Shown here one piece after another: positions 17,282-25,391 of a DNA stretch of 64,000 bases. The notes under the pieces were generated by a model that saw only the letters and a list, made by a program, of their open reading frames with translations, had not been told where the DNA came from and made no database searches. Position 1 is the stretch's first letter, and each line of letters starts with the position of its first letter. Source of the stretch: Panacibacter microcysteis (GTDB lineage Bacteria; Bacteroidota; Bacteroidia; Chitinophagales; Chitinophagaceae); assembly GCF_015831355.1 (NCBI RefSeq), contig NZ_JADWYR010000001.1, positions 620,001 to 684,000 of the forward strand, in the 5' to 3' direction. The position numbers and the translations under genes were made by a program.

Positions 17282-17815
17282 ATGAAAAAATGGATGTCTT
17301 TTATATGCGCTGTTTTATTACTTGCATCATGTGCCGCAACAAGGGCGCAGCAAACAGATCCAGAGCAACGATTAAAAGAATTGGGCATTACACTTATTAC
17401 GCCATCGAAGCCTGTTGCCAATTATGTAAAAGCAGTGCGGGTGGGCAATATGTTGTATCTCTCCGGTCATGGGCCTGATAAACCTGAAGGTGGTTTAATT
17501 ACCGGCAAAGTAGGTGCAGATCTTACACTGGAGCAGGCCAAAGATGCAGCACGTGTTACAGGTATTTCATTGCTCTCTACCATAAAAGCAGAACTGGGTG
17601 ATTTGAATAAGGTAAAACGCATTGTAAAAGTATTGGGCATGGTGAATGCAGTGCCCACATTCGACCAGCATCCGAAAGTGATCAATGGCTTTTCAGATCT
17701 GATGGTGGAAGTATTTGGCGAAAACGGCAAACATGCACGGTCGGCAATCGGTGTTGGCTCGCTGCCTTCCAACATACCGGTAGAAATTGAAATGATCATA
17801 GAAATAAAAGAATAA
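17282..17815 (+). CDS. Exported Rid-family protein, second copy
   Basis: A 177-residue protein starting at 17282, 16 bases after the dehydrogenase stop, so likely co-transcribed. The signal is MKKWMSFICAVLLLASCAATRAQQ; it could be cleaved by Lsp at Cys17 or by signal peptidase I after RAQ. The mature part is a long Rid/YjgF protein with NMLYLSGHGPDKPEG, VKRIVKVLGMVNAVP and HARSAIGVGSLPSNIPVEIE. Arg153 is at the conserved substrate position. It differs from the first Rid protein (13435) in length and in signal type, so it is not a recent duplicate. The inferred role is hydrolysis of imines released by the exported PLP enzymes, one of which is encoded 123 bp downstream. Confidence 0.8.
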   Translation: MKKWMSFICAVLLLASCAATRAQQTDPEQRLKELGITLITPSKPVANYVKAVRVGNMLYLSGHGPDKPEGGLITGKVGADLTLEQAKDAARVTGISLLSTIKAELGDLNKVKRIVKVLGMVNAVPTFDQHPKVINGFSDLMVEVFGENGKHARSAIGVGSLPSNIPVEIEMIIEIKE

Positions 17816-17820
17816 GGTGG

Positions 17821-17870
17821 AACCCGGCTGTAACGCTCCGGTTAAGCATCGTTGCGTCGCACTCTTGTAC
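17821..17870 (-). repeat. Dispersed repeat copy 8, C/G core
   Basis: Exact core at 17851-17870; outer arm AACCCGGC begins six bases after the Rid stop codon. Confidence 0.88.
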
Positions 17871-17938
17871 TGTAGAAGCTCTGTGGAGCAAACGCGAAGA
17901 TCGATGCGAAGTATAACCTAACATTTAAACTTACAAAC

Positions 17939-19564
17939 ATGAAACGCAGGAACATTTTAAAAGGCCTTTCGCTGTTACCCTTTGCAGGTGCAGCTTCCGC
18001 CTTTAAATCGGTATCAGGTGCGCCTGCTGTAATGCAGTCTGCTATAGAAGGCTTTTGGGATGAGCAGAATATTTTTCGCTCTATAGGTGTAGAACCTATC
18101 ATCAACTGCCGCGGTACATTTACCATCATCGGTGGTTCCATAGAAAGACCCGAAGTGCGTGCCGCTATGGAAGCAGCATCAAAGAATTTTATCCAGTACG
18201 ATGAACTGGCAGACGGCATACATAAAAGACTTGCCGAAATAACAGGTGCAGAATGGGCGCTGGTATCTTCCGGTTGTGCGGCAGGCTTAAAGCATGTTAC
18301 TGCAGCCTGTGTTACAGGCGGTAATCCTGAAAAGCTCATACGTATTCCAAACCTTGCGGGTTTCGATAAAACAGAAGTGATCATTCCATCATCATCACGC
18401 AATGTGTACGACCATGCCATACGTAATATTGGCGTTACGATTGTACAGGTAGAGACACTGGAAGAACTGGCCAATGCTTTAAATGAGCGCACCGCCATGA
18501 TTTATTTAATGGCTTTTGATGAGGCACAGCCAAATAATCCTTTTACGCTGGAAAATGTTTCCAGGCTATCCAAACCTAAAAACGTCCCTATACTGATAGA
18601 TGCTGCAGCAGAAATATTAACCATACCAAATGTGCATTTACAGAAGGGCGCAGACATTGTTGCGTACAGTGGTGGTAAAGCGATATGCGGCCCGCAATGC
18701 GCCGGTTTAATACTCGGCAAAAAAGATATATTGATGTCGGCATGGCAGGCAAGCTCGCCGCACCACGGGCCCGGCAGAGACAACAAGGTTGGCCGTGAAG
18801 AAATGATGGGCATGCTGGCCGCTGTAGAAGCGTGGACAAAACGCGACCATGCTGCTGAATGGAAAACATGGCTCGGCTATCTTGATGTGATTGCGAAAAA
18901 ACTCAATACTATCCCGGGTATAACAACAGAGGTGTTTGAGCCTAAAGAATTATCCAACCGCTCTCCCGTTTTAAACGTGTACTGGGATGCGAACAAGTTT
19001 AATATAACCGGTGGAGAGATGGCAGAACTGGTGGGCAGGAGTAAACCACGTATTGCTGTTGGCGGTGAAGACAAAGACAACAAAGCTTCTGTAAATATTA
19101 CCACGGGCCAAATGCAGTCCGGCAATGAGTTGATCGTTGCAAATCGTTTATACGAAGTACTTACTGCGAAGCGCAGCCCGAAAGTTACCACCACGGTAAT
19201 GCCCACTGTTGATCTTAATGGCAGTTGGGACACTACGGTTCAGTTTTTTAGCAGTACCAGCAAACATGTATTGTTTATACAGCAGGAAGGCAAATGGATC
19301 AAAGGGTGGCACAAAGGAGATTTTAGTGTGCGTGAATTAACCGGCGAAATTGAAAGCGATACCGCTTTGAAAATGAAAAGTACAGATCGCCACCCGGCAG
19401 ATTGGGTGACCTTCATTTTTACGGGCGCCATTAACGGAGATACAATTTCCGGCTCGGTATATATGGGCGAATACCGCACCGCAACGTTTACGGCTAAAAG
19501 AACCAGCTATAAAATTCAGCCGGGCCATATTGCTGTACCAGGTGGCCCACCACTGGCTACATAA
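17939..19564 (+). CDS. SelA-like PLP-dependent enzyme with extra C-terminal beta domain, copy 2
   Basis: A 541-residue protein. It has a Tat-like N-terminus (MKRRNILKGLSLLPFAGAASA), then a SelA-like fold with Asp221 (ILIDAAAEI) and Schiff-base Lys247 (AYSGGKAICGPQCAG). It is clearly more divergent than the other two copies: the N-terminal EPIINCRGTFTIIGG block and ASSPHHGPGRD replace their INAAGTYT and PPRGSTIGRG. After residue ~424 comes a ~115-residue domain absent from the other copies, beginning DLNGSWDTTVQF. It has alternating strands (KHVLFIQQEGKWIKGWHKG, GEIESDTAL, TFIFTGAINGDTISGSV) that look like a lipocalin-like barrel. Function presumably deamination or elimination on a related but different substrate. 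It is followed by the tandem amidohydrolases. Confidence 0.8.
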   Translation: MKRRNILKGLSLLPFAGAASAFKSVSGAPAVMQSAIEGFWDEQNIFRSIGVEPIINCRGTFTIIGGSIERPEVRAAMEAASKNFIQYDELADGIHKRLAEITGAEWALVSSGCAAGLKHVTAACVTGGNPEKLIRIPNLAGFDKTEVIIPSSSRNVYDHAIRNIGVTIVQVETLEELANALNERTAMIYLMAFDEAQPNNPFTLENVSRLSKPKNVPILIDAAAEILTIPNVHLQKGADIVAYSGGKAICGPQCAGLILGKKDILMSAWQASSPHHGPGRDNKVGREEMMGMLAAVEAWTKRDHAAEWKTWLGYLDVIAKKLNTIPGITTEVFEPKELSNRSPVLNVYWDANKFNITGGEMAELVGRSKPRIAVGGEDKDNKASVNITTGQMQSGNELIVANRLYEVLTAKRSPKVTTTVMPTVDLNGSWDTTVQFFSSTSKHVLFIQQEGKWIKGWHKGDFSVRELTGEIESDTALKMKSTDRHPADWVTFIFTGAINGDTISGSVYMGEYRTATFTAKRTSYKIQPGHIAVPGGPPLAT

Positions 19565-19616
19565 GCGTGTTGCATACACCATACGAAGGTGGCAACATGC
19601 TGAGTGATTTGTTGCT

Positions 19617-19666
19617 GTACAAGTGTGCGACGCAACAGGAGTTTCATAGTAGTAATGCTGACCGGC
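19617..19666 (+). repeat. Dispersed repeat copy 9, hybrid C/G core
   Basis: Core GTACAAGTGTGCGACGCAAC at 19617-19636 mixes the T8 of one version with the C/G dyad of the other. The outer arm AGGAGTTTCATAGTAGTAATGCTGACCGGCC ends 19 bases before the next start codon. Confidence 0.85.
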
Positions 19667-19685
19667 CCACAAAAAAATACCGTGT

Positions 19686-20945
19686 ATGAAGCGAAATAAG
19701 TTGGTGATAGCGTGTATATGCATGATGATGAACATGCCAGGCATATTTGCGCAGCAATACGACCTGCTGCTGAAGAATGGCCATGTAATAGACCCCAAAA
19801 ACAAGATCGACGGAAACATGGATGTAGCTGTTGCTGCCGGCAGAATTGCGAAAGTTGCAGCAGGTATTGATACAACAACCGCCAAACAGGTGATTGATGT
19901 AAGCGGACTATACGTTACGCCCGGTATTATTGATATGCATGTGCATGCGTTTTATGGCGCAGATGTGGAGAGCTACATTGCAAACGGAACAACAAGTGTT
20001 GCGCCCGATGCATTTACTTTCAGGGCAGGTGTTACTACCGTTGTGGATGCAGGCTCATCGGGCTGGCGCAACTTCAGGCAGTTTAAAAAACAAACTATCG
20101 ATAAATCGCAGACACGTGTACTGGCGCTGCTCAATATTGTGGGCACGGGAATGTTTGGGCGGTACGAAGAACAGGATACCAGCGATATGAACCCGCAGCA
20201 GGTGGCTTACATGATCAGCAAACTGTACCCTGACATTCTTGTTGGTATTAAGTCGGCGCATTACTGGGGCGATTTTACCCAGGTGGATAAAGCAGTGCAG
20301 GCCGGCACACTGGCTAAAGTACCGGTAATGGTAGATTTTGGTGAACATGACCCGCCCAATTCTATTGAAGCATTATTTATGCAGCACCTCAGGCCGGGAG
20401 ATATTTTCACACATACATATTCCTATGGTCCTAAAGTAAGAGAGACCGTGGTAGATGAAGCAGGCAAGGTGAAACCGTTTGTGTTGAAAGCACAACAAAG
20501 AGGAATTGTTTTTGATGTGGGCCATGGTGGTGGTGCATTTTCCTGGCGGCAGGCTGTACCGGCTATACAGCAGGGCTTTTTACCAAACGTCATCAGCACA
20601 GACCTGCATACACAAAGCATGAATGGTGGCATGAAAGATATGAGCAATGTGATGTCAAAATTCCTGGCGATGGGTTTGCCTTTGCAGGATGTTATACTAC
20701 GCAGCACGTGGAACCCTGCACAGGTTATTCACCGTAAAGAGTTAGGCAATCTTGATATTGGCGCAGAAGCAGACATTGCTGTATTTGCACTACGCACAGG
20801 CGATTTCGGGTTTCTTGACATACGCAATACTGTTTTGAAAGGCCAACAAAAGCTGGAAGCAGCATTAACATTACGGGCGGGAAAAATAATGTGGGATCTT
20901 AATGGCATTGCTGCCGCGCCATGGGAAAACGAACTAAAAAAATAA
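19686..20945 (+). CDS. Amidohydrolase/deacetylase family metallohydrolase, copy 1
   Basis: A 419-residue secreted enzyme (Sec signal to about residue 22, MKRNKLVIACICMMMNMPGIFA). It is an amidohydrolase-superfamily barrel of the EF_0837-type group that is often encoded beside SelA-like lyases. Probable metal ligands: His85 and His87 (DMHVH), Lys189 (VGIKSAH, probably carbamylated), His243 (FTHTYS) and Asp306 (STDLHT), with His280 (FDVGHGGG) near the site. The family's usual second His after the lysine appears to be replaced by Asp217 in VMVDFGEH. Inferred reaction: hydrolysis of an N-acyl (acetyl) amide on an amino-sugar acid. Four bases separate it from the next paralogue, so the two are in one operon with the dehydrogenase that follows. 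Confidence 0.83.
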   Translation: MKRNKLVIACICMMMNMPGIFAQQYDLLLKNGHVIDPKNKIDGNMDVAVAAGRIAKVAAGIDTTTAKQVIDVSGLYVTPGIIDMHVHAFYGADVESYIANGTTSVAPDAFTFRAGVTTVVDAGSSGWRNFRQFKKQTIDKSQTRVLALLNIVGTGMFGRYEEQDTSDMNPQQVAYMISKLYPDILVGIKSAHYWGDFTQVDKAVQAGTLAKVPVMVDFGEHDPPNSIEALFMQHLRPGDIFTHTYSYGPKVRETVVDEAGKVKPFVLKAQQRGIVFDVGHGGGAFSWRQAVPAIQQGFLPNVISTDLHTQSMNGGMKDMSNVMSKFLAMGLPLQDVILRSTWNPAQVIHRKELGNLDIGAEADIAVFALRTGDFGFLDIRNTVLKGQQKLEAALTLRAGKIMWDLNGIAAAPWENELKK

Positions 20946-20949
20946 TACG

Positions 20950-22197
20950 ATGTGGGCTGCACACAAATACACACAACATCAGTTATGCACTGCAATATTA
21001 TTGCTGATGTACTGTGTTGGTGTGCATGCACAGCAATACGACCTGTTACTTACAAACGGCCACGTGATAGACCCTAAAAACAAACTGGATGCAACAATGG
21101 ACATTGCCATCAGTAATGGCAGTATTGCAAAGGTGGAAAAACATATTGCTGTATCATCTGCAAAAAAGACAGTGGATGTTGCCGGGCTGTATGTAGTGCC
21201 GGGGTTGATAGATATGCATACGCATGTATTTGTGGGCAGCAAAGCAGGTCAGTTTGCAGACGGTATCTACAGCGTGTCGCCTGATGATTTCAGTTTTCGC
21301 TCCGGCGTAACAACCGTGGTAGATGCCGGCACAGCAGGCTGGCAAAACTTTCCGTTATTTAAAACACAGGTGATAGATCAGTCGCAAACACGCATACTTG
21401 CATTCATCAACGTTTTTGCGCAGGGATTAATTACAGGCCAGGCAGTAAAAGATACTGCAGGCTTAAATGCTGCAGCCACAACAGCGCTCATGCAACAATA
21501 TAACAGCATTATCGTAGGCACAAGAATTGGCCATTACGACGGTGCCAGCTGGCTGCCTTTTACTACTGCTGTTGATGTGGCAACCAGCATGCACACACCG
21601 GTATTGGTAGAATGTCATTTACCACAATACAGCTTGCAGGATCAGTTGGAACGGATGCGGCCGGGAGATATTATTACCCATGCTTATGAAGCAATAACCG
21701 AGCGTATGGCTGTTGTTGACAGCAATAACAATGTACGGAATTTTGTTTTGCAGGCACAGCAACGTGGGGTCTTGTTTGACGTGGGTCATGGCGGTGCAGG
21801 CTTCTGGTTCAGCCAGGCAATGCCTGCATTCAGGCAAGGGCTTGTACCCAATACGTTTGGTACAGACTTGCACAGGTTCAGCATGAATGCAGGCATGAAG
21901 AGTATGCTCAACCTGGCATCAAAATATTTAAATATGGGCATGCCTTTGCAGGATGTAATTACACGTGCCACATGGAATGCTGCCAGGGCTCTGCATCACG
22001 AAGAACTGGGTAATTTCAGCGAAGGCAGCGTAGCCGACATAGCAGTGTTACAATTACAAAAAGGGCTCTTTGGTTTTGTAGACGCTGCCGGCAAAAGGCT
22101 GGATGGCGACCAAAAACTGGAAGCCGCATTAACCATTCGTGCGGGTAAAATTGTGTGGGACCTCAATGGTCTTGCAGCGCAGCCATACGAAAAATAA
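20950..22197 (+). CDS. Amidohydrolase/deacetylase family metallohydrolase, copy 2 (altered active site)
   Basis: A 415-residue secreted paralogue of the preceding gene, starting four bases after it; the signal ends near VHAQQ (about 28). His90 and His92 (DMHTH) and the STDLH-equivalent GTDLHRF are kept. At the carbamylated-lysine position the sequence reads VGTRIGHYDG, so Arg192 replaces Lys. The adjacent VMVDFG segment is VLVECHLP. A lysine bridge is normally needed for a binuclear site, so this copy may be mononuclear, have a changed reaction, or be inactive. The frame is intact with no sign of decay, arguing for a kept function. It continues into the dehydrogenase gene 17 bases downstream. 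Confidence 0.8.
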   Translation: MWAAHKYTQHQLCTAILLLMYCVGVHAQQYDLLLTNGHVIDPKNKLDATMDIAISNGSIAKVEKHIAVSSAKKTVDVAGLYVVPGLIDMHTHVFVGSKAGQFADGIYSVSPDDFSFRSGVTTVVDAGTAGWQNFPLFKTQVIDQSQTRILAFINVFAQGLITGQAVKDTAGLNAAATTALMQQYNSIIVGTRIGHYDGASWLPFTTAVDVATSMHTPVLVECHLPQYSLQDQLERMRPGDIITHAYEAITERMAVVDSNNNVRNFVLQAQQRGVLFDVGHGGAGFWFSQAMPAFRQGLVPNTFGTDLHRFSMNAGMKSMLNLASKYLNMGMPLQDVITRATWNAARALHHEELGNFSEGSVADIAVLQLQKGLFGFVDAAGKRLDGDQKLEAALTIRAGKIVWDLNGLAAQPYEK

Positions 22198-22214
22198 AAA
22201 CAGGCAGGTACTGA

Positions 22215-23966
22215 ATGTATAAAACTGTAGTCTATAGCGTTATTATTGCACTTTCGCTACCATGCATCATGGGCTGCAATAGCGGTAAGGCATTGCCGTC
22301 TCCTGATCCCGGTAACGGTGGCATCTTTTTACCAGGTGGCTTTGGTGCTGTAGTGGTTGCCGATAGTACAGGCCCGGCACGACACATAGCAGTGAGTGAT
22401 AACGGCGATATTTACGTGAAGATGCGCAACTCCGGGCGTGGTGAAGGAAACCTTGCTTTAAGAGATAACGATGGCGATGGCAAAGCAGACTCAACTGCTT
22501 ACTTTGGAGATTATGACAACGAAGGCAGTTTGTCTAACTGTATGCGCATACACAATGGCTACCTTTATTTTGCATCAGAACTTGTTGTATACCGCATGTT
22601 GCTTACACCGGGCAAACTGGTACCCGAAGGAAAGATGGACACCGTTTTTACAGAAGAAGACGTTCGCGGCTCTCACTGGCACATAACAAAACCCGTTGCA
22701 TTTGATAACAGCGGCCACATTTATATTCCTTTTGGCGCACCTTCCAACGCCTGCCAGGATCTTGTAAGAACACCCGGCGGCACCCCGGGCTTTGCGGGTC
22801 TTGATCCATGTCCTGAACTGGAGGAATATGCAGGCATCTGGCAGTTCGAGGCAAACAAAACAAATCTTACAAAGAAAGACGGCAAAAAATTCGCCACGGG
22901 CATACGAAGTGTGGTAGCAATGGATTTCAACAGTGACGATAATAAATTATACGCAGCCGTACATGGCCGTGATGACTTGCACATGTTATGGCCCGGCAGG
23001 TTTACACTATGGCAGAGTGCTGTATTACCCGCAGAAGAATTTATACGCATAGAGCAGGGCGATAACTATGGCTGGCCATACAGTTACTATGACCAGTTAC
23101 AACACAAAAATGTTCTGGCACCCGAGTATGGCGGTGATGGTAAATTGCCCGCCCGTGACAACACTGTAAAAGATCCACTCATCGGTTTTCCCGGTCACTG
23201 GGCACCCAATGACCTGCTTTTTTATAAAGGCAACCAGTTTCCCGAGCATTATAAACATGGTGCATTCATAGCATTCCATGGCAGCACCAACCGTTCACCT
23301 TACCCGCAGGCTGGTTATATTGTGGCATTTGTCCCTTTCAAAAACGGTCAGCCAAACGGCGACTGGGAGGTGTTTGCAGATGGCTTTGCGGGTACTGATA
23401 CCATCATCAATACTGGCGATGCAAAATACCGCCCTATGGGCCTCGCAGAAGGGCCCGATGGGTCATTGTACGTTACTGATTCAAAAAAAGGAAAGATCTG
23501 GCGCATCATGTACACGGGCAATAAAGCTGCCTTTGGCGCAGCGCAGTTTGCAGCTATGGAAAAACGCAAAGCCAACGCCAATATACGCACGCCCGATGAG
23601 GTAAAAGACAACCTGTATAAAGACAAGGCAAGGCCGGGCCAGCAGGTCTACAGGCAATACTGCGTTTCCTGCCACCAGTACAATGGTGAAGGTGATGGTA
23701 CACGTTTTCCTCCTGTAAAAAATTCTGATTGGGTTGCCGGCGATAAAACAAGATTGATCAATGTGGTATTAAACGGTCTCGATGCGCCCATCAACGTCAA
23801 CGGTAAAGCGTTTAGCAGTATTATGCCGGCGCATGCTTTCTTAAAAGATGAGGAGATCGCGTCCGTGCTTACTTACCTGAGGCAACATTTTAATAACCTG
23901 GCAGATTCTGTTACGGCAAAAAACGTAATGCAGGTAAGAAACAAAAGTCGGCAGGTTATGAAGTGA
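22215..23966 (+). CDS. Sugar dehydrogenase (GSDH-like) fused to cytochrome c, copy 2
   Basis: A 583-residue lipoprotein (signal MYKTVVYSVIIALSLPCIMGC, Cys21). The architecture matches the copy at 15526: a propeller with GIRSVVAMDFNS, AAVHGRDDLHMLWP and GLAEGPDGSLYVTDSKKGKIWRI, then a cytochrome c domain with CVSCH at 483-487 and a likely axial Met in IMPAHAF. It should oxidise an aldose in the periplasm and hand electrons to the attached heme and then perhaps to the small cytochromes at 6.5 and 12.6 kb. It lies 17 bases after the second amidohydrolase, so the three genes 19686-23966 form a likely operon. Two copies may reflect different sugars. Confidence 0.83.
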   Translation: MYKTVVYSVIIALSLPCIMGCNSGKALPSPDPGNGGIFLPGGFGAVVVADSTGPARHIAVSDNGDIYVKMRNSGRGEGNLALRDNDGDGKADSTAYFGDYDNEGSLSNCMRIHNGYLYFASELVVYRMLLTPGKLVPEGKMDTVFTEEDVRGSHWHITKPVAFDNSGHIYIPFGAPSNACQDLVRTPGGTPGFAGLDPCPELEEYAGIWQFEANKTNLTKKDGKKFATGIRSVVAMDFNSDDNKLYAAVHGRDDLHMLWPGRFTLWQSAVLPAEEFIRIEQGDNYGWPYSYYDQLQHKNVLAPEYGGDGKLPARDNTVKDPLIGFPGHWAPNDLLFYKGNQFPEHYKHGAFIAFHGSTNRSPYPQAGYIVAFVPFKNGQPNGDWEVFADGFAGTDTIINTGDAKYRPMGLAEGPDGSLYVTDSKKGKIWRIMYTGNKAAFGAAQFAAMEKRKANANIRTPDEVKDNLYKDKARPGQQVYRQYCVSCHQYNGEGDGTRFPPVKNSDWVAGDKTRLINVVLNGLDAPINVNGKAFSSIMPAHAFLKDEEIASVLTYLRQHFNNLADSVTAKNVMQVRNKSRQVMK

Positions 23967-24011
23967 GCTGCATTGCTACTATAATGCTTCGGTTGTGTCA
24001 CTCACTTGTAC
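23967..24011 (-). repeat. Dispersed repeat copy 10, T/A core
   Basis: Exact core at 23992-24011. The outer arm GAGCTGCATTGCTACTATAATGC directly abuts the dehydrogenase stop codon. Confidence 0.88.
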
Positions 24012-24138
24012 TGCAGTGCATGCTTCGGCAAAGCACAGCCGGGTTTAGTATTCAGTAACTGGCTTTGGTGCAAAGGGTAAGCAACCGGTCATGGAAAAAT
24101 GGGCAAAAAATTACAGCATTTATATTAACACCTAACAT

Positions 24139-25356
24139 ATGAAAAGGAGAACGCTGCTAAAAAATATGTCGTTGTTGCCGCTGGCCGGTGGTGTTGCAGG
24201 CACATTACTCTCAACAGAAACAAAAGCGGCACCCGCACCAAAACGTGATGTATTGGCAGAACTAGGTTTGCGTACATTTATCAATGCCGCCGGCACTTAT
24301 ACCGCCATGACGGCATCGCTCATGCCCGCGGAGGTAATGGAAGCTTTTCAGCAAAGCGCTTCCGAGTTTGTTATGCTGGATGAAGTGCAGGATAAAGTTG
24401 GTGCAAAGATCGCCGCAATCTGCCATGCAGAAGCCGCAATGGTTACAGCCGGCTGCTGGTCTGCCATAGTATTGGGTACAGCAGGCGTTTTAACCGGTGC
24501 AGATGCAAAGAAGATCGCCACCCTGCCATACCCGGAAGCCAATGGTCTAAAAAGCGAAGTCATCATCCAGAAAAGCCACAGTGTCGGTTACGATCATGCC
24601 GTTACCAATACCGGCGCTAAAACGATACTCGTGGAAACAAAAGAAGAACTGGAAAAAGCCATTAATGATAAAACTGCCATGCTGTGGTTTTTAAACAAAG
24701 AGGCAGCATCGGGTAAAATCGATCATACTACTTTTTTGCAGGTTGGCAGGCAGCACAACATTCCTGTAATGATCGATATAGCTGCTGATGTGCCACCCGT
24801 TGAAAACCTCTGGAAGTATAACGATATGGGATTTGATCTTGTATGCATCTCCGGTGGCAAAGCCATGTGTGGTCCGCAAAGCACCGGTATATTGATGGGC
24901 AAAAAAGAACTGGTAGCTGCAGCAAGGTTAAACGGTCCGCCGGGTGGCGGCAATATTGGCCGCGGCATGAAAGTGAATAAAGAAGAGATTATTGCCATGT
25001 ATGTGGCCTTAGACAACTATGTAAAAAGAGACCATGCGAAAGAATGGAAAATGTGGGAAGACCAGCTCGCAGTTATTGACAATGCTGTTAAAAATATTAG
25101 TGGCGTAACTACCGGCATCGTAGTACCGCCTGTTGCCAATCACGTGCCTTCTCTTGAAATATCGTGGAACGATAACAAAATCAAACTGACCAAAGAAGAG
25201 ATGGGTTTAAAACTTCGCAATGGCAAACCTTCGATCGAAACAGTTTCCTGGGAAAAAGATAATACGATTCGTGTCACCGTCTTTATGCTTAAACCCGGAC
25301 AGGATAAAATTGTTGCAAACAGGATCAGGGAAGAACTGATATTAGCAAGTGTATAA
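24139..25356 (+). CDS. SelA-like PLP-dependent lyase (D-glucosaminate ammonia-lyase-like), copy 3
   Basis: A 405-residue protein with Tat-like N-terminus MKRRTLLKNMSLLPLAGGVAG and a cleavage region near TKAAPA (about 28-33). It is closely similar to copy 1 (13963) along its whole length: FINAAGTYTAMTASLM, MLWFLN, Asp213 in MIDIAADVPP, Schiff-base Lys241 in CISGGKAMCGPQSTG and IGRGMKVNKEEII. Expected to eliminate ammonia from a 2-amino-3-hydroxy acid such as a glucosaminate. The third amidohydrolase follows after 35 bases and the hexosaminidase after that, so release, deacetylation and deamination genes are together here. Confidence 0.83.
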   Translation: MKRRTLLKNMSLLPLAGGVAGTLLSTETKAAPAPKRDVLAELGLRTFINAAGTYTAMTASLMPAEVMEAFQQSASEFVMLDEVQDKVGAKIAAICHAEAAMVTAGCWSAIVLGTAGVLTGADAKKIATLPYPEANGLKSEVIIQKSHSVGYDHAVTNTGAKTILVETKEELEKAINDKTAMLWFLNKEAASGKIDHTTFLQVGRQHNIPVMIDIAADVPPVENLWKYNDMGFDLVCISGGKAMCGPQSTGILMGKKELVAAARLNGPPGGGNIGRGMKVNKEEIIAMYVALDNYVKRDHAKEWKMWEDQLAVIDNAVKNISGVTTGIVVPPVANHVPSLEISWNDNKIKLTKEEMGLKLRNGKPSIETVSWEKDNTIRVTVFMLKPGQDKIVANRIREELILASV

Positions 25357-25391
25357 ATTTTAAATTATCACCAGTTATAAATTTTTAGAAC

